Source: Euryarchaeota archaeon TMED117 (GTDB lineage: Archaea; Thermoplasmatota; Poseidoniia; Poseidoniales; Poseidoniaceae). From it: a DNA stretch of 15,481 nt. Both the position numbers and the translations under genes were made by a program. Shown here piece after piece: positions 1 through 7,876 of this stretch; position 1 is the stretch's first letter, and each line of letters begins with the position of its first letter. The notes under the pieces were generated by a model. It had not been told where the DNA came from. It ran no database searches and saw only the letters and a program-made list of their open reading frames with translations. The DNA lies in NCBI GenBank assembly GCA_002171315.2, contig NHFS02000069.1:4939-20419 (forward strand), read 5' to 3'.

Positions 1-896
1 AAAAGAAGGAGACGTGGCCCCTCATATCCGTGAAGGTGACTCAACAATTGTTGTTCATTCAAATCAGAATGAATTGTTCCTTTGTGCTGAATATCAATTC
101 CAAGCAGTGTTAATTCTACGTTCAGATGCTCTCCCATTCGTCGTAGTGTACCTCCACTTCCCCAGATGACCATGAGTTCAGGTTCGTCATCGATCAAGTT
201 GCCGATATGATTTGCTAATCCCTCGATCGTATCCGATTCTGAAGCACGTTCGACTTGTTCTTTTGCTCCTTGCATAAATCGTGGACTTGAAGGCGTCCAA
301 GCCTCTCCATACATACGAACCTTCCATTCACCTTTCTGATAGATTTCTTCATCCAAGTCCATAACTTCAGTAATAGCAACCATCAAATCACCTTGAAGGA
401 AAGCGAGTAAGACTTCTGCAGAGGCTTTTGGAGTGGTTGCAAAACAGCCGGAATGCATCTTTACGCCACCAGGAACACCGATTAATGGCGTTTCATTCCC
501 ATCAAGGGCATTGACGATATCTCGAGTCGTTCCGTCGCCTCCAGCATAAAGAATCACATCGACTTCTGCTTTGAGAAGGTCTTGAACGAGATGAGATGTA
601 TCTTGAGCGGTCGATTCAGTTGGAGATTCTTTTCGCTGTTCATATTCAAAACCGTCAAGCCAATCACCACCCATTCGTCCAGACCATGCCACGATTGTAG
701 GTGAAACACCCACGCGGTTCAGACTTGAAGCAAGTAATTCCTTGAATTTGGAAATACATTGTTGCATTCTGGGTCCTGCTCGATCAACTGCACCGGCCTC
801 ACGGGCTTCTTTGGCTCGTCCATCGCTTCCTTTGAAGCCAAGCCGCCCTCCCAATCCAGCATCAGGATTGACGACAATACCGATACGCATATCCAT
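1..896 (-). CDS. ATP-NAD kinase-like protein (COG3199 family), C-terminus off the left edge
   Basis: Minus-strand frame open from an ATG at 896 to the window edge, giving about 298 codons; the stop lies outside. The N-terminus reads MDMRIGIVVNPDAGLGGRLG, followed by FKGSDG, the typical opening of archaeal COG3199 ATP-NAD kinase/DAGK-superfamily proteins. The nucleotide-binding GGDGT motif sits near residue 120 in LYAGGDGTTRDIV. It is followed by GVPGGVKMHSGCF (about 138-150), EVMDLDEE (about 177-184), and a C-terminal WGSGGTLRR...LTLLGID block that is also family-like. The family is related to NAD kinase and diacylglycerol kinase; the true substrate of this branch is not settled and cannot be told from sequence. 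Start choice: ATG 896 has GAGGGCG eight bases upstream (905-911). ATG 890 (MRIG) and ATG 923 (MIENEG) are alternatives in the same frame. It is transcribed divergently from the 1006 gene, 109 bases away. The family assignment is secure; the exact reaction is not. Confidence 0.85.
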   Translation of the reverse strand, partial: MDMRIGIVVNPDAGLGGRLGFKGSDGRAKEAREAGAVDRAGPRMQQCISKFKELLASSLNRVGVSPTIVAWSGRMGGDWLDGFEYEQRKESPTESTAQDTSHLVQDLLKAEVDVILYAGGDGTTRDIVNALDGNETPLIGVPGGVKMHSGCFATTPKASAEVLLAFLQGDLMVAITEVMDLDEEIYQKGEWKVRMYGEAWTPSSPRFMQGAKEQVERASESDTIEGLANHIGNLIDDEPELMVIWGSGGTLRRMGEHLNVELTLLGIDIQHKGTIHSDLNEQQLLSHLHGYEGPRLLL

Positions 897-923
897 ACCG
901 AGTACGCCCTCATTTTCAATCAT

Positions 924-1005
924 TGCTCATAGACAAGGGAGAGAAATGATTTGGATTGTATGCAACAAACCGATGTCTTGAAGTTCTCTAAAGCGATGGG
1001 AATAC
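924..1005. promoter_or_regulatory. Divergent intergenic spacer
   Basis: This short gap separates the divergent kinase-like gene and the small acidic gene and should hold both promoters. No convincing TATA box, palindrome or hairpin is visible. If the kinase-like start is ATG 896, the promoter-bearing gap extends to 897. Confidence 0.35.
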
Positions 1006-1299
1006 ATGGTCAAAGAATCGGCTCCCGACGAAATCCTTCTCGATGACATCATGGAAGAAAGTATGAAAAATATCGGGAAAGGAGAAACTGCACCGGTGAA
1101 AGAGGAACCCATGAAAGAGGAAACTCCAGAGCAAAGTCCGCTCAATCCTCAATTCGGTTTCAAACTTGAACCAGTTCAAGCCCAAGAAGAAATTATTGTT
1201 GCTCCTGAGAAGCAAGAAGAGGAAGTTTTGAAGAAAAAACAAGTTATTCTCGACAAACCGTCACAGAGTATGGATGATGACATCGTCGTTGATTGGTGA
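1006..1299 (+). CDS. Small acidic hypothetical protein upstream of thrS
   Basis: 97 residues starting at ATG 1006. The frame is closed upstream by a TGA at 979-981, which limits the start. The protein is very rich in Glu, Lys, Pro and Gln, with runs such as VKEEPMKEE and EKQEEEVLKKK, and ends in a DDDIVVDW tail. No signal peptide, membrane span or cysteine is visible, and it is probably largely disordered. I do not recognise a family. It lies 56 bases before the preferred thrS start and overlaps the longest possible thrS frame by a few bases, so co-transcription with thrS is likely. The antisense frames here are shorter and less coherent, and there is no competing gene, so this is the best use of the 110-base-plus gap between the kinase-like gene and thrS. 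Existence is moderately supported; function unknown. Confidence 0.55.
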   Translation: MVKESAPDEILLDDIMEESMKNIGKGETAPVKEEPMKEETPEQSPLNPQFGFKLEPVQAQEEIIVAPEKQEEEVLKKKQVILDKPSQSMDDDIVVDW

Positions 1300-1343
1300 A
1301 TTTAATCGGCGGTTTCATGAAGAAGACCGTCGACCAGTGGTTA

Positions 1344-1350
1344 GGGGGCG
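1344..1350 (+). promoter_or_regulatory. Ribosome binding site deciding the thrS start
   Basis: GGGGGCG lies five bases before ATG 1356. It resembles the GGAGGCG and GAGGCGAT sites in front of the 10308 and 14057 genes in this window, and favours ATG 1356 over the upstream ATG 1317 and the TTG at 1293. Confidence 0.45.
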
Positions 1351-1355
1351 AGTCT

Positions 1356-3377
1356 ATGTCGATGGTCAATGTAACCTTGCCTGATGGAACAGTCAATGAA
1401 TACGCAGAAGGAATCACTGCTGGAGAAGTTGTCATTGACGCTCTTGGAAAGAAGCATGGATGCCTAGCTGCTCGTATCAACGGTGTTGAGAGAGACTTCT
1501 CAGCATCTCTTCATAGCGACTGCAGCGTTGAAGGTATTCTCGCATCCAGTGATGAAGGAATTCATATCCTCCGCCATAGCGCTGCTCACTTACTTGCTCA
1601 AGCGGTTATGGAAATCTATCCAGATGCGAAACCAACCATTGGGCCTGCAATCGATCGTGGATTCTACTATGACTTTGCAATGGAACCAATTGCTGCAAGT
1701 GATCTCAAAGCAATCGAGAAGAAGATGCATGAGCTTGCTCGACGCAACATTCAGGTAGAAAGAGTTGAACTTGAAGAAGAGGAACTTCGTGATCATTTCA
1801 AGTCGAATAAATACAAGATTGAAATTATCGATGATAAACTGGAAGACGGTGATGGTTCGACTATTTACAAGCAAGGCGAATGGTACGACTTGTGTCTTGG
1901 ACCTCACGTACCCAGCACTGCTAAGTTGATGTTTAGTCGACTCACATCCGTTTCCTCTGCCTATTGGAGAGGCGATCAATCTCGAGAGCAATTGGTTCGA
2001 ATCTATGGAATCGTAGAGCCAACAAAGGATGCTCTCAAGGCGACATTGAATCGAATGGAGCAAGCAAAGCTTCGTGATCATCGTAAACTTGGCAAGGATT
2101 TGCAATTGTTCCACGTTGATGAAGAAGTCGGACAAGGACTGATTCTATGGACGCCTCGTGGAGCGATTCTCCGTCAAGAGTTGCAGAATTTCATTTCCTA
2201 TCATCTCCGTCGTCAAGGCTACGATCAAGTGTTTACTCCACACATCGGCAAACTCGATTTGTATCGTACATCTGGGCATTTCCCATATTACCAAGAAAGC
2301 CAGTATCCGCCGCTTGTTGAACGTGATTTGATGAAGAAGTTGGCTGACGAAGGTTGCTCGTGTTCAGAATTATCCAACATGATGAGTACTGGTGATATCG
2401 ATGGTTACATGCTCAAGCCAATGAACTGTCCGCATCACGTCAAAATCTATGCTTCTCAAGCACGCTCATATCGGGATTTGCCATTGAGACTCGCTGAGTT
2501 TGGTACTGTCTATCGATGGGAGCAATCAGGTGAGATTTCAGGAATGACCCGTGTTCGTGGATTCACGCAAGACGATGCTCACCTCTTCGTTACCGAAGAC
2601 CAAATCGGAGACGAAGTCATGGGATGTATTGAACTCGTACAGACTATTTTTGATGTTCTTGGAATGCATGATTATCGTGTTCGCGTCGGTTTGCGAGACC
2701 CGAACTCCGACAAATATGTTGGAGATTCTGAACGCTGGGATCGAGCAGAAGAAGCATGTCGTGCTGCGGCAGCAAAGCTTGGCGTGAATTGGTCTGAAGA
2801 AGAAGGTGAAGCGGCGTTTTATGGTCCAAAAATTGACTTCGTGGTGAAAGATGTTATCGGTCGTGAATGGCAACTTGGAACTGTTCAAGTCGATTACAAT
2901 CTTCCAGAACGATTTGATCTTTGGTACAAAGGAAACGATGGTGAAAATCATCGCCCAGTTATGATCCATCGTGCACCGTTCGGATCTTTGGAGCGCTTTT
3001 GTGGAGTCCTTATCGAGCATTTCGCAGGTAAATTCCCAACATGGCTTTCTCCAACGCAATGTCATATTCTTACCATCTCTGAGAAGCATAAGGGCTACGC
3101 TGCTGAAGTTGCTGAGAAGTTAAGAGAGCAAAATGTTCGTGTAAAGATTGATGATGGTGACGATACGATTGGAAAGAAGATTCGAACGCATCGCAAGATG
3201 CGACCTGCTTACATGATGATTCTTGGCGATGGTGAAATGAACAATAATTGTGTTTCATTACGATCAAGAACTGGTTCACAAATATCAGATCTTCCGCTTG
3301 AACAATTCGTTGAAAACATCGTGAATGAAATTCGTGAAAAAGTTGCAGAACCATCCTTGGTTCCTGATTCAGAGTGA
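1356..3377 (+). CDS. thrS: Threonyl-tRNA synthetase, bacterial type
   Basis: 673 residues; charges tRNA-Thr with threonine in the cytoplasm. Domains in order: TGS domain (about 3-62, opening VNVTLPDGT); the N2/SAD editing domain with HSAAH (H74, H78) and YDLCLGPH (C180, H184), which together form the site that removes mischarged serine; the class II catalytic core with KPMNCPHH (zinc ligand C358), motif 2 YRWEQSGEISGMTRVRGFTQ, zinc ligand H409 in DDAHLF, and motif 3 with MIHRAPFGSLERF (H538); and a C-terminal anticodon-binding domain (about 565-660). Most archaea carry a D-Tyr-tRNA-deacylase-like editing domain instead, so this form is bacterial in type. The LKPMNCPHH and MIHRAPFGS wording recalls the Bacteroidetes branch (from memory, not searched). 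An insertion of about 20-25 residues (about 322-349) with a CSC pair lies just before the C358 zinc motif. Start 1356 aligns with the usual MxVxxLPDG opening and has a GGGGGCG site; ATG 1317 would add 13 residues. Confidence 0.97.
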   Translation: MSMVNVTLPDGTVNEYAEGITAGEVVIDALGKKHGCLAARINGVERDFSASLHSDCSVEGILASSDEGIHILRHSAAHLLAQAVMEIYPDAKPTIGPAIDRGFYYDFAMEPIAASDLKAIEKKMHELARRNIQVERVELEEEELRDHFKSNKYKIEIIDDKLEDGDGSTIYKQGEWYDLCLGPHVPSTAKLMFSRLTSVSSAYWRGDQSREQLVRIYGIVEPTKDALKATLNRMEQAKLRDHRKLGKDLQLFHVDEEVGQGLILWTPRGAILRQELQNFISYHLRRQGYDQVFTPHIGKLDLYRTSGHFPYYQESQYPPLVERDLMKKLADEGCSCSELSNMMSTGDIDGYMLKPMNCPHHVKIYASQARSYRDLPLRLAEFGTVYRWEQSGEISGMTRVRGFTQDDAHLFVTEDQIGDEVMGCIELVQTIFDVLGMHDYRVRVGLRDPNSDKYVGDSERWDRAEEACRAAAAKLGVNWSEEEGEAAFYGPKIDFVVKDVIGREWQLGTVQVDYNLPERFDLWYKGNDGENHRPVMIHRAPFGSLERFCGVLIEHFAGKFPTWLSPTQCHILTISEKHKGYAAEVAEKLREQNVRVKIDDGDDTIGKKIRTHRKMRPAYMMILGDGEMNNNCVSLRSRTGSQISDLPLEQFVENIVNEIREKVAEPSLVPDSE

Positions 3378-3413
3378 AAAATAACTCATCGAGTTGCGTA
3401 TTCATTCGCATTC

Positions 3414-3422
3414 AATTAAAAG
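3414..3422 (+). promoter_or_regulatory. Possible TATA box for a leaderless mRNA of the 3443 gene
   Basis: AATTAAAAG is centred about 25 bases before ATG 3443, the spacing expected between an archaeal TATA box and a transcription start placed at the start codon. No convincing Shine-Dalgarno precedes this ATG, which fits a leaderless transcript. It is weak evidence because the tract is short. Confidence 0.3.
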
Positions 3423-3442
3423 GAAAATGTGTTACGAGAATC

Positions 3443-6004
3443 ATGTCGGCTCCACCTATTCTCGACGGTTTTTCCGTCGTAGCGATTGTGCCGCTGATTT
3501 TAGCAGCAGCAATCGCCCTGTTGTTTTGGAGAACGGTTGTTCCTCGTCAGTTACGTGGTTTACAGGTTGCTTTTGAGACTGGGCCAAAGCGATATGAAGT
3601 CCATACAATCACTTCTTCATTTGGAGAGGCTCGAGATCTTCTTCAAAGCAGAGGAATGCGTTTTGGTGTTGCAACCTATCTTTTTGCTCTGACTGGAGCC
3701 CTTTTGCTCTTCTTCGAATATCTGATCACTTCTCAAGGATGGAGTGATGGATACCATGCTCCAAATATTGCACTTGCCTTGATTCTGATTGTTTGGCCAG
3801 CAATTATCTCATCTGGATCTTCCCTTGGCGCTCAAATCATCAAACCGATTGGTCATGGTCGAGCTCGGTTGCAAGAAGCAAGTCGCGCTCGATCCTATGC
3901 ATACGTTGCTCTAACTGTGTTTTGGTTCTGTGGTGTGGCAGTGTTGTATTCTATTCTCGATGCAAGAGACATCTCTTCTGATCGTAAATTGAGTATTTGC
4001 CTCCTCCTTGCGTTTTCACCTTCAATCATCGCCTATGGGCGTGTCCTGGGTACATCATGGCAAGCCCTAAGGCAATCATCAGCACAGATTGCTAAAGGAA
4101 ACGCATCACCATTCCACAACCATATTCCGAATGCTCGTCAACAATTGATTGCACGAATCGTTCATATCAACACCATTGCGATGCCAATTGTTGCAATTAA
4201 TACGTTGATTTCTCTTGTTGCAATTCTTGTATCCCCTGAGTTGTTTACACATTCTGATCGTGTTCTTGAACTTCCAGAATACAGAGAACAAGCTACAATC
4301 ATGGAAGAAGGTGGTGTGCTTGGTTTCTTCCTCATCGAATTGTTTTCCAACATTTCAGAACCTAGTCTTCGAGTTCCTCTGGTTTCAGCAATTCTGTTGT
4401 TCCTGCTTCTCAACGTTGCCCTTGTTGGTTTCCTCTTCGTTTATGAAGTTGCAAGAATTCTTTTCTTAGATGTTCAGGATGTTTCTGGAAGAGGAGGAAT
4501 CCGACTCGCAGACAGCCGATTGCTTCGGGCAGAACGCAGTCAACAAGCCAAAGTCCTAAACTTCTGTTTCACTGGTTTTGCAGGTCAGTCCATGCTCCTA
4601 TTGGCATTGGCTATGATCACATTCTGGGACTCAAGTTTCTTGCCTCAAGGCGATAAATGTGGAGCCTGGGAAGACACGTTGTGTACCGTCGTTACCAAAG
4701 ATGCAATGGAGGAACTGACATGGATGCTTGCAGCAGGTGGACAAATTGGTTTCCTTTTCATTTGGCTAACATCATTACAAGTCGGCTCAAAACTTGATGA
4801 CATCTCTTTTGATGCTTCAATAAGTGAACAAAGAGACATGCTAACGCAGATGGAAGATGTCATTTATCTCAAGCAGAAACCATTTACTGAATTGGTTGCA
4901 AAAGACTCATGGACACGTGCGATCGAACAATTTGATGACATTCTCAATACGAGTGAAGATTCGATGAAAGGGCTCGATTTATTGAGAGAAACTGGGGCTC
5001 GAATGCAACTTTATGCAGGTTTGAATCGATGGGAAGAAGCGGAAGAATATGCCGTCTCTATGCTCGCCCTCCAAGGCGGCCGTGAAGCCCAAGTTGCTCG
5101 GTTAGTACTGGCTGCTGCAAGCATCAGTCAGAGAGACTTACCAGAAGCAGCACCACGTCTGTCCCTGCTCAACAAGAGTGATGTTGAAGCCGCCCGCTTG
5201 CATTGGTTTGCTGCTGTTCTTAATCCGAAAAGAGAAGTTCCTGTGGTTTCTCAACCGATTCTCAGCATCGATCCATTGATGAGAAGAAACATCGATTTGT
5301 TGCGACGCACATCTGTTGGTGAACCTCAACCTGCAAAGGCAACGAAGAATTCTCCTGCTTACAGAATGATGCTCCTTGGTGATTGTGCGAGAATGCGTTT
5401 AGCAGGTCGTCATGAAGAGGCGATAACAATGCTTGAAGATTTTATGAAGAAACATAAGGATCATTCGAAGTATCCGACTTCAACATGGTCTCAAGGAAAA
5501 GTTGTGCTTGCTCTCATGCATTTGGATGGAAATCGCCCCAATACTGCTGTTCGTCTTGCTCGTGAATTACGAACTGCTGAACCTCGCCATCCTCATGTTC
5601 GTTCCCTTGTTAGAATCCTTCATGAATTAGGTCATATGGATGCAATGGGAAGTGAAGCGACTGGTATTACGATGCTCATTGATGCGGGAGGAGACTGGAT
5701 GAAGAATTGGCCACTCGTCCATACTGTTCAAATTCCACCTCGATTAAGCAGTTCTCGATCTCTCAAACATGCCGCTACAGCTAACGTTTGGATTACACAC
5801 TCACCCGAACAATCCGTTTCCAAATATTACAATAAACGGTCTGCTTGGAAGAGAATCCCGTACAATTCAAATGAGAAGGAAGCCCCAATAGGGCTCTATC
5901 TTCATCTCTATGGAATCATTGCTACTATCGGGGGAATGCCTGTTGATCTTGGACTACCAGCAGGGCTTGATATTGAAGCACTTGAGAGAAGAGACCTTCT
6001 TTGA
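3443..6004 (+). CDS. Polytopic membrane protein with a helical (TPR-like) C-terminal half, unknown function
   Basis: 853 residues from ATG 3443; the frame could extend back to a GTG at 3374 that overlaps the thrS stop, but that stretch (MKNNSSSCVFIRIQ) looks non-coding. By eye there are about nine membrane spans: 10-29, 74-95, 107-126, 153-172, 184-203, 238-264, 311-340, 373-395 and 426-445. A loop between the last two carries Cys406 and Cys414, close enough for a disulfide if it faces outside. Residues about 450-853 are soluble and alpha-helical, with TPR-like elements such as AIEQFDDILN, LYAGLNRWEEAEEYAVSML, MRLAGRHEEAITMLEDFM and NRPNTAVRLARELRTAEP. The predicted arrangement is a membrane anchor holding a protein-interaction scaffold. 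I recognise no characterised family. It follows thrS by 65 bases on the same strand and ends with its TGA directly abutting the stop of the opposing gene at 6005. Confidence 0.85.
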   Translation: MSAPPILDGFSVVAIVPLILAAAIALLFWRTVVPRQLRGLQVAFETGPKRYEVHTITSSFGEARDLLQSRGMRFGVATYLFALTGALLLFFEYLITSQGWSDGYHAPNIALALILIVWPAIISSGSSLGAQIIKPIGHGRARLQEASRARSYAYVALTVFWFCGVAVLYSILDARDISSDRKLSICLLLAFSPSIIAYGRVLGTSWQALRQSSAQIAKGNASPFHNHIPNARQQLIARIVHINTIAMPIVAINTLISLVAILVSPELFTHSDRVLELPEYREQATIMEEGGVLGFFLIELFSNISEPSLRVPLVSAILLFLLLNVALVGFLFVYEVARILFLDVQDVSGRGGIRLADSRLLRAERSQQAKVLNFCFTGFAGQSMLLLALAMITFWDSSFLPQGDKCGAWEDTLCTVVTKDAMEELTWMLAAGGQIGFLFIWLTSLQVGSKLDDISFDASISEQRDMLTQMEDVIYLKQKPFTELVAKDSWTRAIEQFDDILNTSEDSMKGLDLLRETGARMQLYAGLNRWEEAEEYAVSMLALQGGREAQVARLVLAAASISQRDLPEAAPRLSLLNKSDVEAARLHWFAAVLNPKREVPVVSQPILSIDPLMRRNIDLLRRTSVGEPQPAKATKNSPAYRMMLLGDCARMRLAGRHEEAITMLEDFMKKHKDHSKYPTSTWSQGKVVLALMHLDGNRPNTAVRLARELRTAEPRHPHVRSLVRILHELGHMDAMGSEATGITMLIDAGGDWMKNWPLVHTVQIPPRLSSSRSLKHAATANVWITHSPEQSVSKYYNKRSAWKRIPYNSNEKEAPIGLYLHLYGIIATIGGMPVDLGLPAGLDIEALERRDLL

Positions 6005-7795
6005 TCAGACTCGCCTTCGTAGGCGTTCCATTGCTGCATCCGCTTGACCGAGTTGTTCCAAAGCATCAGGTATTTGCCCTTCTTTGAGTCGATCTTCTGC
6101 GAGAGCAATTGCTGCATCTGTGTTCTTCATGTCCTCGTCGGTTGGTGGAAGATTCGAGGCTTCGCATTGATTTCGCAGAATGGCCCATTCTTCTCGAACG
6201 AATGTCAACAACGTGGTTGCTTCATCTTGTTCGTTACCAAGGGCATCGAGATCGATGGTTAATCGTTCGAGCAACGTTGCAGCATGACTCCATTGTTGTT
6301 CATCCGCTGCTTTTTGAACAGATTTGAAACGGAGCATCCACTTATCTGAATCCGAGAATCCTTCGAAGCGTGCGAGGAGTTTCTTTCGCTGACGCAAAGC
6401 ACGACGAACGCTGTCCATAGCCTCACGCTCAACGTTGATGACTCTCATGATACCTTCTCCCAAACCAATTGCTTGGCCAGTATCGCCTGCTTCAAGGGCT
6501 GTTTCCGCCTGTTCCATTCGGTTCTCAAGATCTGATGTATCAAATCCATCTGTTGCTTTCAGTGCCTTTGCTGCATCTTTCAAGACGACTTCTGCGCGTT
6601 CCTTTGCGTCACCGTCTGCTTGCAGTTGAATCGGAATGACGACTGCGAGTTCGAATGCTTTCTTTGGAGCCTCGCGCTCGAGTTGCTTACGAGCATCTCG
6701 TATGATTTGCCTCATGTTATCGATAGCAGCCCCTGATTGTCCTGTCAATAATCCGTTGGCATGATTGATGGCTTCCTCGGCCTGAGCCCACCAAGTAACA
6801 ATTTCTTGTGCTCGCATCTTCGCCTGACGGTACAAGGCTTCTGCTTCTCTTAAGGAACCAAGAGAGGCTTCTCTTTGACCCATTTCGTATGATTTCCTTG
6901 GACGCTTTGCAAGAGGCGTGAGATCTTCTGCATGCTCAATAACTGCCAATGCTTCTGTACGAACAATATCCACGTCTCCAGCAAGAGAAAGAGAACGCTC
7001 AATGTCCTCATCTGCTTCAACAAGTAGACGCATTCCGTAAGCAGGATCAATATGTCCTTCTTCCTTCGCAGTCGTGACCAAACTGCTAGCTTGGTCGACT
7101 GCAGCTCCTTCTGAGCGAAGAATGAGAATACGATTTTCCAATCGATCAAGTTCTGTTCTGAAAGCTTTCCTTTCGTGGCGTAAATTGTCTCCAGCAATCC
7201 AAAGATAAGCAACGTGAAGAAGAACTACAGCAGCCAATATTGGATGCAACCAATCACTTGGAGAATTAATCCACGTTTCTTCAGCCCTATCCCCTACTAG
7301 AACACCGAGGACGGTTAGACCACCAAGAGCGGTCATCATTGCTCGGAATCGCATGACATCGATTCCCCCTCGTAGTGTTTTAGCGGAACCTTGGTACATC
7401 GAAAAACCAAGACCCAACAATAGCACTGCTGCAAGTATATCACTCACCTCGGTTCCATAGGAACGTATTGAGAACATCACTAAAAATGGCCAAAATATGC
7501 TGCATGCTGCACCTACTCGTGTTCTTGCCTTTGGATCATCGAGAATCAAATCTTGAAGGACAATACCCCAGAGGATGACAAGTATCGGCATTCCCAAACC
7601 GGAGAGAAGTTCTGCATTTCCAGAGAAGGCATCCTTCAGCGTGGGCCAGGCGAGCCATACCGCTCCAGAGAGGCACATTAAGGCACAAATCGTACTCAGG
7701 CGTTCGATTCGTTGTATGCGAAGGAGACGTTCAGCCTTGATGGCATCCTCTACATCTCCCCAGAGCATAAGTTGACGGACGGGTGTTTTCGTCAT
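6005..7795 (-). CDS. Six-span membrane protein with long helical-repeat C-terminus, unknown function
   Basis: 596 residues. ATG 7795 is chosen because GGTGGTTTC precedes it; the frame continues to a TTG at 7831 with no coding character. Membrane spans judged by eye: 33-50, 67-84, 94-112, 117-134, 148-168 and 184-202. Residues 205-596 are charged and almost entirely helical, rich in Ala, Glu and Arg, with repeat-like segments such as REASLGSLREAEALYRQAKM, LENRMEQAETALEAGDTGQA and EDRLKEGQIPDALEQLGQAD. These resemble TPR-like or coiled-coil helical hairpins. No catalytic motif is visible and no family is recognised. The architecture (membrane block, then helical repeats) matches the opposing gene at 3443, although the sequences are not obviously alike. 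It is divergent from pyrB with an 81-base gap, and its stop abuts the 6004 stop. Confidence 0.83.
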   Translation of the reverse strand: MTKTPVRQLMLWGDVEDAIKAERLLRIQRIERLSTICALMCLSGAVWLAWPTLKDAFSGNAELLSGLGMPILVILWGIVLQDLILDDPKARTRVGAACSIFWPFLVMFSIRSYGTEVSDILAAVLLLGLGFSMYQGSAKTLRGGIDVMRFRAMMTALGGLTVLGVLVGDRAEETWINSPSDWLHPILAAVVLLHVAYLWIAGDNLRHERKAFRTELDRLENRILILRSEGAAVDQASSLVTTAKEEGHIDPAYGMRLLVEADEDIERSLSLAGDVDIVRTEALAVIEHAEDLTPLAKRPRKSYEMGQREASLGSLREAEALYRQAKMRAQEIVTWWAQAEEAINHANGLLTGQSGAAIDNMRQIIRDARKQLEREAPKKAFELAVVIPIQLQADGDAKERAEVVLKDAAKALKATDGFDTSDLENRMEQAETALEAGDTGQAIGLGEGIMRVINVEREAMDSVRRALRQRKKLLARFEGFSDSDKWMLRFKSVQKAADEQQWSHAATLLERLTIDLDALGNEQDEATTLLTFVREEWAILRNQCEASNLPPTDEDMKNTDAAIALAEDRLKEGQIPDALEQLGQADAAMERLRRRV

Positions 7796-7876
7796 GAAAC
7801 CACCGACGATTTGCATCCAAACCGGCAACAATGTTCATGGGTATGCTTGGATGGTTGGCATAGAAGGGGACTTGAA
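7796..7876. promoter_or_regulatory. Divergent spacer between pyrB and the six-span membrane gene
   Basis: 81 bases must contain the promoters of both divergent genes. No clear TATA-like AT tract or operator is visible. AAGGGGA (7864-7870), about six bases before the pyrB ATG, may be a weak ribosome binding site. Confidence 0.3.

Noticed and set aside
742..981. Plus-strand frame opposite the kinase-like gene
   Set aside because: It lies antisense to conserved NPDAG and GSDG motifs of the kinase-like protein; the Ser/Pro-rich product has no coherent features.
1293..1355. Longer thrS N-terminus from TTG 1293 or ATG 1317
   Set aside because: ThrRS normally opens directly with the TGS domain, and a GGGGGCG site precedes ATG 1356; the 1293 start also overlaps the upstream gene. 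ATG 1317 remains possible.
1590..2135. Minus-strand open frame of 181 codons inside thrS
   Set aside because: It is antisense to a fully conserved ThrRS; its translation is Phe/Leu/Asn/Ser-rich without motifs, as expected of a shadow frame.
2538..3089. Minus-strand open frame of 183 codons inside thrS
   Set aside because: Overlaps the catalytic core of ThrRS; no start site or domain signal of its own.
7712..7876. Upstream extension of pyrB in the same frame
   Set aside because: It would overlap the divergent membrane gene and adds 55 residues without similarity to ATCase N-termini.
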